Source: Streptomyces olivaceus
Lineage (GTDB): Bacteria > Actinomycetota > Actinomycetes > Streptomycetales > Streptomycetaceae
Assembly (NCBI RefSeq): GCF_000721235.1
Contig: NZ_JOFH01000006.1
Coordinates: 186,001-250,000 of the forward strand
Reading direction: 5' to 3'
Length of the DNA: 64,000 nt
Part shown: positions 19,021 through 26,745 of the stretch, piece after piece
Layout: each line of letters opens with the position of its first letter
How positions within the stretch are numbered: position 1 is the first letter of the stretch
Position numbers and translations under genes: made by a program
The notes under the pieces: model-generated
Told to the model about the DNA's origin: nothing
The model's input: the letters and a program-made list of their open reading frames with translations, nothing else
Databases searched by the model: none

Positions 19021-21105
19021 ATGGATTCGACACGCGTGACGGAGCACCCGACCTCCTTCGACCGCCCGCAGACGGGCGCCGACCCCACGGATCCCCGCGG
19101 GGCGCTCATGCGCGCCGCCGCGGAGCAGCACGCCTCCGGGTCGGCGTTACCGGCACATGGTCGCGCCGGGGAGACGCCGCCCGAGGCCGCCGAGGGCTCC
19201 CCCGGCGCCGTCGAGCAGCACGCCCAGCCCGGCGCCGAACAGGCCGCCGAACCCGGCACGCACCGGCCGCGGCCGGCGTCCGCGGCCGAGGGCGTCCCCG
19301 CACAGCCGGGCGACGCGCAGCCTCCGGGGACCGCCGCTCAGGCGGGCCCTGACCGGCGCACCGGTCAGCTCATCCCACCGGGGCAGCCGACGCCGATGCG
19401 GCGGGACGGGGACCGGCTGCGGTTCGTGGGCGCGGCGACGCGGCGGATCGCCCGGGGCATGGACCTCGACGAGATCGTGATGGGGCTGTGCCGGGCCACC
19501 GTGCCGACGTTCGCCGACGCGATCCTGGTCTATCTGCGCGAGCCGCTGCCGGTCGGCGACGAGCGCCCGACCGGCCCGCTGGTGCTGCGGCTGCGGCGCA
19601 CCGACCGGATACCGGCCGAGCGGGACACCGAGGGCGGCGGCTTCATCCCGGCCGCCCAGCCGGAGCCCTCCGAACTGGAGACGGTCGGCTCCGAACTGTG
19701 CGAGGTGCGGCCGGGCAGCGCGCTCGCCGAGGTGCTGCGCGGGGTGCGCCCGGTCTTCACGGACACGCCGGCCGCCCACGCGGCGCTGCCGGAGCTGCTC
19801 GGTGAGGAGCGCGACTTCGCCGTGCCGGACGGGAGGCGGGCGATCCTCGCGCCGCTGCGCGGGCGGCGCCGGGTGATCGGGGCCGCCCTGTTCCTGCGCG
19901 GACCGGAGCGCGCCGCCTTCGAGGCCGACGACCTGCTGGTCGCGGCCCAGCTCGCCACGCACAGCGCCCTCGGCATCGACAAGGCGGTGCTGTACGGGCG
20001 TGAGGCGTACATCGCCGACGAGCTGCAGCGCACGATGCTCCCGGAGAACCTGCCGCGCTGCACCGGCGTGCGCCTGGCCTCACGGTATCTCCCGGCCGCC
20101 GAGACGGCCCGGGTCGGTGGCGACTGGTACGACGCCATCCCGCTGCCCGGCAGCCGGGTCGCCCTGGTCGTCGGGGACGTGATGGGCCACTCCATGACGT
20201 CGGCCGCGATCATGGGCCAGCTGCGGACCACCGCGCAGACGCTGGCCGGCCTCGACCTGCCGCCGCAGGAGGTGCTGCACCACCTCGACGAGCAGGCCCA
20301 GCGCCTGGGCACCGACCGCATGGCGACCTGCCTGTACGCGGTGTACGACCCGGTGTCGCACCGCATCACCGTCGCCAACGCCGGCCACCCGCCGCCCGTG
20401 CTGCTGCACATGGGCGGCGAGGCCGAGGTGCTGCGGGTGCCGGCCGGCGCCCCGATCGGCGTGGGCGGCGTGGACTTCGAGGCCGTCGAGCTGGACGCCC
20501 CGGCCGGCGCGACCCTGCTGCTGTACACCGACGGGCTGGTGGAGTCCCGGCTGCGCGACGTGTGGACCGGCATCGAGCAGCTGCGGGAGCGCCTGGCCGC
20601 GACCGCGCAGCTCACCGGCCCGGACCATCCGCCGCCCCTGGAGGCCCTGTGCGACGAGGTGCTCGACATGCTCGGGCCGGGCGACCGGGACGACGACATC
20701 GCGCTGCTCGCCGCCCGCTTCGACGGCATCGCGCCCAGCGACGTGGCGTACTGGTTCCTGGAGCCGGAGGACGCGGCGCCCGGCCGTGCCCGCCGCCTGG
20801 CCCGGCGCGCGCTGTCGCGCTGGGGCATGGAGGACCTCACGGACGCCGTGGAGCTGCTCGTCAGCGAGGTCGTGACCAACGCGGTGCGCTACGCCTCCCG
20901 TCCGGTCACGCTGCGGCTGCTGCGCACGGACGTGCTGCGCTGCGAGGTCGGTGACGACGTGCCGCAACTGCCCCGGCTGCGGCAGGCCCGCGCCACGGAC
21001 GAGGGCGGGCGCGGTCTGTACCTGGTGAACCGGCTGGCCCGGCGCTGGGGCGCGACGCGGCTGAGTACGGGCAAGGTGGTCTGGTTCGAGCTGAATCAGA
21101 GCTGA
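19021..21105 (+). CDS. GAF - SpoIIE/PP2C phosphatase - HATPase regulator
   Basis: 694 residues. A disordered Pro/Ala/Gly-rich N-terminus (about 1-130) is followed by a GAF sensor (about 140-320), a SpoIIE/RsbU-type PP2C phosphatase (about 325-560) and a C-terminal histidine-kinase-like ATPase (about 590-690). The phosphatase has ELQRTMLPENLPR, VGGDWYDAIPLPG, VVGDVMGHS and LLLYTDGLVE with metal-binding Asp residues. The ATPase has ELLVSEVVTNAVRYA and DEGGRGLYLV. The design fits a partner-switching regulator: an anti-sigma-like kinase and an anti-anti-sigma phosphatase in one chain. ATG 19021 has GGACGG directly upstream. Alone in its transcript, closed by a strong terminator. Confidence 0.92.
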   Translation: MDSTRVTEHPTSFDRPQTGADPTDPRGALMRAAAEQHASGSALPAHGRAGETPPEAAEGSPGAVEQHAQPGAEQAAEPGTHRPRPASAAEGVPAQPGDAQPPGTAAQAGPDRRTGQLIPPGQPTPMRRDGDRLRFVGAATRRIARGMDLDEIVMGLCRATVPTFADAILVYLREPLPVGDERPTGPLVLRLRRTDRIPAERDTEGGGFIPAAQPEPSELETVGSELCEVRPGSALAEVLRGVRPVFTDTPAAHAALPELLGEERDFAVPDGRRAILAPLRGRRRVIGAALFLRGPERAAFEADDLLVAAQLATHSALGIDKAVLYGREAYIADELQRTMLPENLPRCTGVRLASRYLPAAETARVGGDWYDAIPLPGSRVALVVGDVMGHSMTSAAIMGQLRTTAQTLAGLDLPPQEVLHHLDEQAQRLGTDRMATCLYAVYDPVSHRITVANAGHPPPVLLHMGGEAEVLRVPAGAPIGVGGVDFEAVELDAPAGATLLLYTDGLVESRLRDVWTGIEQLRERLAATAQLTGPDHPPPLEALCDEVLDMLGPGDRDDDIALLAARFDGIAPSDVAYWFLEPEDAAPGRARRLARRALSRWGMEDLTDAVELLVSEVVTNAVRYASRPVTLRLLRTDVLRCEVGDDVPQLPRLRQARATDEGGRGLYLVNRLARRWGATRLSTGKVVWFELNQS

Positions 21106-21140
21106 CCCGGTCACGAACCCGCCCTGAACCGGCGGTGACA

Positions 21141-21184
21141 CGCACGAAGGGGCGCCCGGTGAGTACCGGGCGCCCCTTCGTGCG
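21141..21184. terminator. Perfect 20-bp-stem terminator
   Basis: CGCACGAAGGGGCGCCCGGT, loop GAGT, then its exact reverse complement. It sits between the convergent PP2C and PBP genes. Confidence 0.92.
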
Positions 21185-21208
21185 TGTCCGCTTCCGTCCC
21201 GAGGGCGG

Positions 21209-23539
21209 TTACTGCAGCCAGTCCCCGCCGGGGAAGTCGGGATCCTCCGTCTCCGTCTCCTCACCGCCGCCCGGGGGCGGTTCCGTGGAGGGGCTGTTCG
21301 ACGGCGACCGGGTCGGCGACTCGGGCGGCGACTCGCTGCCGGGCGGGTCGCTGGTCGGGGACTGGGTCGGCGGCGACTCGCTCTCGGGCGGGCTGCTCGA
21401 CTCCTCCTGCGTGGGCGACTGCGTCGGCGACTCGGTGTTCGTCGGCGTGTTGCTCGGCTTGACCGCGTTGCCCTGCTTGGTCTCCAGGTCGAACTTGCTG
21501 ACCTCGTCCATGACGCCGAAGGTGTACCCGGCCCAGATCTCGGCGGGGAAGCCGCCGCCGTTGACGCGGTCGACGCCGGCGGCCTTGTACATCGGGACCT
21601 GGCTGTGCGTCTTCGCGTCCTCGCCGAAGAGGCCGACCGAGGTCACCAGGTCGGGGGTGAAGCCGGTGAACCAGGCAGACTTGTTGTTGTCGGACGTACC
21701 GGTCTTGCCCGCCACGACCTGGCCGTCGCGCAGCGGGTTGTCCCGCACGGACGTCTTGGCCGTACCGTCGTCGACCACGCCGGTGAGCACGGAGGTCACC
21801 GTGTCGGCGGCCTCGCGGCTGATGACCCGCTCGCCGACGGGGTCGGGGAAGTCCATCGTGCGGTCCTTGTGCTCGGCCGACTTCACGATGGACGGCGTGA
21901 CCTTGACGCCGTGGTTGTCGAGGGTGGCGTAGACACCGGCCATCTCCAGGGGGCTGGCGCCCATACTTCCCAGGGTCTGGGCGGGGACGGCCTCCATGCC
22001 CTCGGTGTCCATGCCGAGTTCGCCCGCGACCTTCACCACCTCGGGCATGCCGACGTCGATGCCCATCTGCGCGAAGACGGAGTTGACGGACTGGTTCATC
22101 GACTCCTGCACGTCGATGTCGCCGTAGCTCTTGTCGTCCTCGTTGGGCGGCGCGAAGCCGACCTCCTGGTCGCCGTTCATCACGGGGCGCTCGCTCGTGC
22201 CGTCGTAGACGGTCTTGGCCGTGATCGGCACGCCGTCCTGGGTCTCGGCGTCCTGGTCGACGGCTGCGGCGAGGATCACCGGCTTGAAGGTCGAGGCCGC
22301 CTGGTAGTCGTCGCGGGTGGCGTTGTTCGTGTAGTGCTTGATGTAGTCCACGCCGCCGTACATCGCCAGGACCCCGCCCGTCTTCGGGTCGACGGACACG
22401 GCGCCGGCCTGGACGTCTGCGTCGACGTCGCGCTTGTCGGGTTCGAGCTTGCTGGTGAGCTTCTCCTTGACCGACTTCTCCAGCGCGGCCTGCTTCTTCT
22501 TGTCGATGTTGAGGGTGACCGTGTAGCCGCCGAGGTCCACGAGGGCCTTGGCCTGCTCCATGTCCTCGGCGTCGCCCTGGGCGACGAGCTGCTTCTTGAG
22601 CGAGTAGTTGGCGGCCTCGACCAGGTATCCGGTCTGGCCCTCCATGCCGGCGGCGGCCTTGGGCTCCTTCGGCTCGGGGAACTCCATGCCCTGGCGGTCG
22701 CCCTGGCTCAGCCACTTCTGCTCGACCATGTTGTCCAGGACGTAGTTCCAGCGCTCCTGGACGAGCTTCTTGCCGGTCTCGCTGGCGATCGCCCAGTCGT
22801 ACTGGTTCGGCGCCTGGAGCAGCGCGGAAAGGTACGCGCCCTGCTCGACCGTCAGTTCCTCGGCGTCGACGCGGTAGTACGCCTGCGCAGCGGCCTGGAT
22901 GCCGTAGGCGCCGCGCCCGTAGTAGCTGGTGTTCATGTACCCGGCGAGGATGTAGTCCTTGGACTTCTCCCGGTCCAGCTTCAGGGAGATGACCAGCTCC
23001 TTGAGCTTGCGGGTGACCGTCTGCTCCTGGCTCAGGTAGTAGTTCTTGACGTACTGCTGGGTGATCGTCGAACCGCCCTGCGCGCCCTTGCCGGAGAGCG
23101 TGTTGAGCACACCGCGCGCGGTGCCCTTGAGGTCGACGCCGGCGTCGTTGTAGAAGGTCTTGTTCTCGGCGGCGACGAAGGTCCGCTGGACCTCCTTGGG
23201 GATCTTTGCCAGGTCGACGATCTCGCGGTTGCGCTCGCCGGTGCGGGCCATGACGCTGCCGTCGCTGTACTTGTAGACGTTGCTCTGCAGATCGGCCTCG
23301 GGGTTGCCCTCGGGGATGTCGATCACCATGTACAGCACGATGAAGGCGCCCATGACGACCAGGCAGACGCCCAGGAAGGCGCCGACGACCTTCTTCCAGG
23401 TGAACAGCCGGCGTATGCGGCCACGGCCGTCCGCCGGGGCCGAGCGGCGGCGTTTGGGCGCCGCGCGGTGGCCACCGCGCTGTCGCGCTTTTCTCTCTTC
23501 CGCTCTTCCCATGAGTCCGATCTGCTCCGCTTCGGTCAT
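21209..23539 (-). CDS. Bifunctional class A penicillin-binding protein
   Basis: About 776 residues. A basic N-terminus is followed by one membrane helix (about 50-72), a GT51 glycosyltransferase domain (AAENKTFYNDAGVD, GGSTITQQYVKN) and a transpeptidase domain with S-T-F-K (catalytic Ser), SVN and KTGTS motifs. The C-terminal tail of about 85 residues is Ser/Pro/Glu/Thr-rich (SPT, PPESES repeats) and likely disordered in the wall. It polymerises and cross-links peptidoglycan. Start uncertain: ATG 23539 (MTEAEQ) is used; ATG 23512 (MGRAEE) has a closer GGA and is equally possible. Divergent from the SPFH gene. Confidence 0.92.
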   Translation of the reverse strand: MTEAEQIGLMGRAEERKARQRGGHRAAPKRRRSAPADGRGRIRRLFTWKKVVGAFLGVCLVVMGAFIVLYMVIDIPEGNPEADLQSNVYKYSDGSVMARTGERNREIVDLAKIPKEVQRTFVAAENKTFYNDAGVDLKGTARGVLNTLSGKGAQGGSTITQQYVKNYYLSQEQTVTRKLKELVISLKLDREKSKDYILAGYMNTSYYGRGAYGIQAAAQAYYRVDAEELTVEQGAYLSALLQAPNQYDWAIASETGKKLVQERWNYVLDNMVEQKWLSQGDRQGMEFPEPKEPKAAAGMEGQTGYLVEAANYSLKKQLVAQGDAEDMEQAKALVDLGGYTVTLNIDKKKQAALEKSVKEKLTSKLEPDKRDVDADVQAGAVSVDPKTGGVLAMYGGVDYIKHYTNNATRDDYQAASTFKPVILAAAVDQDAETQDGVPITAKTVYDGTSERPVMNGDQEVGFAPPNEDDKSYGDIDVQESMNQSVNSVFAQMGIDVGMPEVVKVAGELGMDTEGMEAVPAQTLGSMGASPLEMAGVYATLDNHGVKVTPSIVKSAEHKDRTMDFPDPVGERVISREAADTVTSVLTGVVDDGTAKTSVRDNPLRDGQVVAGKTGTSDNNKSAWFTGFTPDLVTSVGLFGEDAKTHSQVPMYKAAGVDRVNGGGFPAEIWAGYTFGVMDEVSKFDLETKQGNAVKPSNTPTNTESPTQSPTQEESSSPPESESPPTQSPTSDPPGSESPPESPTRSPSNSPSTEPPPGGGEETETEDPDFPGGDWLQ

Positions 23540-23746
23540 CTGTGGGCACGCCTTGCACACGCGTCGCACAGGTTCGTCGCTCAGGTCAGCTCAGCAAGCT
23601 AACACCCGTAGATGTGACAAACGGCTGCCGATCCGGCCTTGTACGGACGTGACAATCAGCACCCGCCCCACAGGAACCGACGTACGAGAGCGGTTAAAGG
23701 TTGTCGCCCTCGGGTAAAGTGATATCAGTTAGCTAGACACACGATA

Positions 23747-23768
23747 GACAATCCGACCGACAATCCGA
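23747..23768. repeat. 12-bp-period direct repeat upstream of the SPFH gene
   Basis: GACAATCCGA occurs at 23747-23756 and 23759-23768. It lies in the 279-bp divergent region between the PBP and SPFH genes and could be an operator. No convincing -35/-10 pair was found; TAGCTA at 23731 is a small palindrome. Confidence 0.4.
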
Positions 23769-23818
23769 TGGATGACCGGGCGCGGTCCGCCGCGCCCCGC
23801 GAGAACGGGGGACCACCC

Positions 23819-24757
23819 ATGTCCACGCACGATGCCCCGCAGGCCACCGCCGATGTGCCCGAGATGCCCGCACCGCGGGTACGCGAGACCCACGCGCACA
23901 GCATCGGCGGCGGTTTCGCCCTGCTGCTCGGCCTGGTCGGGCTGCTCGTCGGCGCCGGTCTGGTCGTCGGCGCCACGGCGGTCGACTCGGCCGGCGGGAA
24001 GGCCGCCCTGATCATCGGCGGCATCCTGATCGCCCTGGCGGCCTTCCTGGCGATGTGCGGGCTGAACATGGTCGCGCCGGGCGAGGCCCGCGTGGTGCAG
24101 CTCTTCGGGCGGTACCGGGGCACGATCCGCCAGGACGGTCTGCGCTGGGTCAACCCCTTCACCTCCCGCACCAAGATCTCGACGCGGGTGCGCAACCACG
24201 AGACGGCCGTCCTGAAGGTGAACGACGCCTACGGCAACCCGATCGAGCTGGCCGCGGTCGTGGTGTGGCGGGTGGAGGACACCGCGCAGGCCACCTTCGA
24301 GGTCGACGACTACGTGGAGTTCGTCTCCACCCAGACCGAGGCGGCCGTGCGGCACATCGCCATCGAGTACCCGTACGACGCCCACGAGGAGGACGGCCTC
24401 TCGCTGCGCGGCAACGCGGAGGAGATCACCGAGAAGCTCGCCGTCGAGCTGCACGCCCGCGTGGAGGCGGCCGGCGTGCAGATCATCGAGTCCCGCTTCA
24501 CGCACCTCGCCTACGCGCCGGAGATCGCCTCGGCGATGCTCCAGCGGCAGCAGGCGGGCGCGGTGGTCGCCGCGCGGCGGCAGATCGTGGACGGAGCGGT
24601 CGGCATGGTCGAGGCCGCGCTGGCCCGGATCAACGAGCAGGACATCGTGGAGCTGGACAACGAGCGCAAGGCGGCGATGGTGTCCAACCTGATGGTCGTC
24701 CTCTGCGGGGACCGCGCCGCCCAGCCGGTCCTGAACACGGGGACGCTCTACCAGTGA
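23819..24757 (+). CDS. SPFH/Band 7 membrane protein
   Basis: 312 residues. Two adjacent membrane helices (about 38-60 and 66-88) are followed by an SPFH/Band 7 domain: [50 protein letters not shown], and [15 protein letters not shown], then the helical tail [28 protein letters not shown]. Slipin/stomatin-like proteins form membrane scaffolds. ATG 23819 has GGGGGA 6-7 bp upstream. Its TGA overlaps the GTG of the next gene, so the two are coupled. Confidence 0.9.
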   Translation: MSTHDAPQATADVPEMPAPRVRETHAHSIGGGFALLLGLVGLLVGAGLVVGATAVDSAGGKAALIIGGILIALAAFLAMCGLNMVAPGEARVVQLFGRYRGTIRQDGLRWVNPFTSRTKISTRVRNHETAVLKVNDAYGNPIELAAVVVWRVEDTAQATFEVDDYVEFVSTQTEAAVRHIAIEYPYDAHEEDGLSLRGNAEEITEKLAVELHARVEAAGVQIIESRFTHLAYAPEIASAMLQRQQAGAVVAARRQIVDGAVGMVEAALARINEQDIVELDNERKAAMVSNLMVVLCGDRAAQPVLNTGTLYQ

Positions 24758-25155
24758 CACCCCCGCCGGAGGACCCCGCGCACCCCGAGGATCCCGCGCG
24801 CCCCGAGGGCCACGCGCACTCCGAGGACCCCGCCTCCTCCGAGGGCCGCACGCCGCCGGCGGGCCCCGCCTCGCCCGGGGGGTCCGCCTCGCCCGGGGGC
24901 CCCGCCCCTGCCGGGAGCTCCGCTCCGAAGCGCCGGCCGCAGCAGCGCAAGCAGGTGCTGCTGCGGCTGGACCCCCAGGTGTACGAGGCGCTGGCCCGCT
25001 GGGCGGGCGACGAGCTGCGGTCGGCCAACGCCCAGATCGAGTTCCTGCTGCGCCGGGCACTGGCGGAGGCGGGCCGCCTCCCCGGCGACACCGGTCCGCT
25101 GCCGCGCCGGGGCCGTCCGCCCAGGGACGGATCCGGGGCCGCGCCCCCGCCGTGA
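24754..25155 (+). CDS. Ribbon-helix-helix (Arc/CopG-like) protein with proline-rich N-terminus
   Basis: 133 residues. The first 60 residues are low-complexity (runs of DPA, PEGHAHSEDP, SPGGPAP). A compact domain follows at about 66-110: RKQVLLRLDPQVYEALARWAG then ELRSANAQIEFLLRRAL. The basic beta strand followed by two helices fits a ribbon-helix-helix DNA-binding fold, as also seen in toxin-antitoxin antitoxins. Starts at GTG 24754 in a GTGA overlap with the SPFH gene, so it is probably made with it. Role unknown; the pairing with an SPFH protein recurs in Streptomyces by my recollection. Confidence 0.75.
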   Translation: MTPPPEDPAHPEDPARPEGHAHSEDPASSEGRTPPAGPASPGGSASPGGPAPAGSSAPKRRPQQRKQVLLRLDPQVYEALARWAGDELRSANAQIEFLLRRALAEAGRLPGDTGPLPRRGRPPRDGSGAAPPP

Positions 25156-25191
25156 CCGGACCCGCCGCCCGGCCCGGATTCGCCGGGCGCG

Positions 25192-25260
25192 GGTCCGCCA
25201 GGTCCGCCAGGTCCACCAGGTCCAGGTCCGCCAGGTCCGCCAGGTCCAGGTCCGCCGGGG
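25192..25260. repeat. 9-bp/6-bp tandem repeat GGTCCGCCA / GGTCCA
   Basis: Five 9-bp units (GGTCCGCCA or GGTCCACCA) and two 6-bp units (GGTCCA) run without gap from 25192, ending in GGTCCGCCG. It lies in the 379-bp gap between the ribbon-helix-helix gene and the PadR gene. That gap otherwise holds only the PadR promoter; I see no gene in it. Confidence 0.9.
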
Positions 25261-25494
25261 CCGGCGACTTCTGGTCCGGCGGCCCCGAGTCCCGCGCCTC
25301 CGGGTCCGGCGGCTTCGGCGAGCGGCCGCGCCGCTGACAGCCCCGGCGGGCGGCGCCCGGCCGCCCCACCCCGACGACGCCCTCCGTGCAGCACAGCCGG
25401 ACGCCGCCCTCCGCGTAGCACAACCGTGACAATCGGCTCCGACCTGCGGCTTCGCCTCCCCCTCGCATCTCCCGCCACGGACTCTGCACAGGGC

Positions 25495-25527
25495 GTATAC
25501 ATACTGCGTATACACCGTGTGTAGAGT
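25495..25527 (+). promoter_or_regulatory. PadR-type operator and leaderless promoter
   Basis: GTATAC (25495-25500), 7 bp, GTATAC (25508-25513) gives an ATAC...GTAT dyad typical of PadR operators. A TAGAGT -10 box at 25522-25527 ends 7 bp before the ATG at 25535. The operator therefore covers the promoter, and the transcript would begin at or next to the start codon. Autorepression is inferred. Confidence 0.65.
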
Positions 25528-25534
25528 GCTCCGC

Positions 25535-26059
25535 ATGTCCATCGGTCACACCCTCCTGGGACTCCTGGAGTCCGGGCCGCGCCACGGTTACGACCTCAAG
25601 CGCGCCTTCGACGAGAAGTTCGGTCACGACCGGCCGCTGCACTACGGCCAGGTCTACTCGACGATGTCCCGCCTGCTGAAGAACGGCCTCGTCGTCGTCG
25701 ACGGCGTCGAGACGGGCGGCGGTCCCGAGCGCAAGCGGTACGCGATCACCGACGACGGGATCACCGACGTACAGCGGTGGCTCGCCACGCCGGAGAAGCC
25801 CGAGCCGTACCTCCAGTCGACGCTGTACACGAAGGTCGTCCTCGCGCTGCTCACCCACCGCGACGCCGCCGACGTCCTCGACACCCAGCGCTCGGAGCAC
25901 CTGCGCAGCATGCGCATCCTCACCGACCGCAAGCGCAAGGGCGATCTCGCCGATCAGCTCATCTGCGACCACGCACTCTTCCACCTCGAGGCCGACCTGC
26001 GCTGGCTGGAGCTCACCGCCGCGCGCCTCGACAAGCTCCGTGAGGCGGTAGCCCGATGA
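25535..26059 (+). CDS. PadR-family transcriptional regulator
   Basis: 174 residues. N-terminal winged helix (about 3-85): HTLLGLLESGPRHGYDLKRAFDE, then LHYGQVYSTMSRLLKNGLV and the wing GPERKRYAITDDG. A C-terminal helical domain (Vir_act_alpha_C-like) contains LYTKVVLALL. It lies at the head of an operon with an ABC ATPase and an FtsX-type permease, and a PadR-like operator overlaps the promoter, so it probably represses this exporter until a drug or envelope signal is bound. Stop overlaps the next ATG (ATGA). Confidence 0.93.
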   Translation: MSIGHTLLGLLESGPRHGYDLKRAFDEKFGHDRPLHYGQVYSTMSRLLKNGLVVVDGVETGGGPERKRYAITDDGITDVQRWLATPEKPEPYLQSTLYTKVVLALLTHRDAADVLDTQRSEHLRSMRILTDRKRKGDLADQLICDHALFHLEADLRWLELTAARLDKLREAVAR

Positions 26060-26745
26060 CTCCTCCCGCAGGTTCCCTGCTCTCGGCCGAGCAGCTCCGC
26101 AAGGCCTACGGCCCCACCGCCGCGCTCGACGGCGCCGAGTTCTCCATCCACCCCGGCGAGGTCGTCGCGGTCATGGGCCCCTCCGGGTCCGGCAAGTCGA
26201 CGCTGCTGCACTGCCTCGCCGGCATCGTCACGCCCGACTCCGGCACGATCACGTACAACGGGCACGAGCTGTCCGCGATGTCCGACTCCCAGCGCAGCGC
26301 CCTGCGCCGCTCGGACTTCGGGTTCGTGTTCCAGTTCGGCCAGCTCGTGCCGGAGCTGACCTGCGTCGAGAACGTCGCCCTCCCGCTGCGTCTGAACGGC
26401 GGCTCCCGCAAGGAGGCCGAGCGTGCCGCGCTGACCTGGATGGAACGCCTGGAGGTCGACGACCTCAGGAAGAAGCGGCCCAGCGAGGTCTCCGGCGGTC
26501 AGGGCCAGCGGGTCGCGGTGGCACGCTCGCTCGTCACCAACCCCCGCGTGCTCTTCGCCGACGAGCCGACCGGTGCCCTCGACTCCCTCAACGGCGAGCG
26601 GGTGATGGAACTCCTCACCGACGCCGCCCGCTCCACCAACGCCGCCGTCGTGCTGGTCACGCACGAGGCGCGGGTGGCCGCCTACTCCGACCGCGAGGTC
26701 GTCGTACGGGACGGCAAGTCCCGGGACATGGAGCGGGCCGTATGA
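26056..26745 (+). CDS. ABC transporter ATP-binding protein (MacB/LolD type)
   Basis: 229 residues. Walker A GPSGSGKST at about 36-44, Q-loop FQFGQLVPELT, signature VSGGQGQRVAVARSL, Walker B VLFADEP, then TGALDSLNG and the switch His in VLVTHEARVAAY. The sequence class is that of LolD/MacB/FtsE-type ATPases that drive FtsX-fold permeases, which matches the next gene. Starts in a 4-bp overlap with padR and overlaps the permease start by 4 bp. Confidence 0.95.
   Translation: MTPPAGSLLSAEQLRKAYGPTAALDGAEFSIHPGEVVAVMGPSGSGKSTLLHCLAGIVTPDSGTITYNGHELSAMSDSQRSALRRSDFGFVFQFGQLVPELTCVENVALPLRLNGGSRKEAERAALTWMERLEVDDLRKKRPSEVSGGQGQRVAVARSLVTNPRVLFADEPTGALDSLNGERVMELLTDAARSTNAAVVLVTHEARVAAYSDREVVVRDGKSRDMERAV

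Noticed and set aside
25152..25337. 61-codon ORF in a GTGA overlap
   Set aside because: Low-complexity Ser/Arg product of the repeat; noted in a finding but not annotated as a gene.
24630..25502. Minus-strand frame with a collagen-like GPGGPG run
   Set aside because: It is the complement of the tandem repeat and of two real plus-strand genes; no start site or family.
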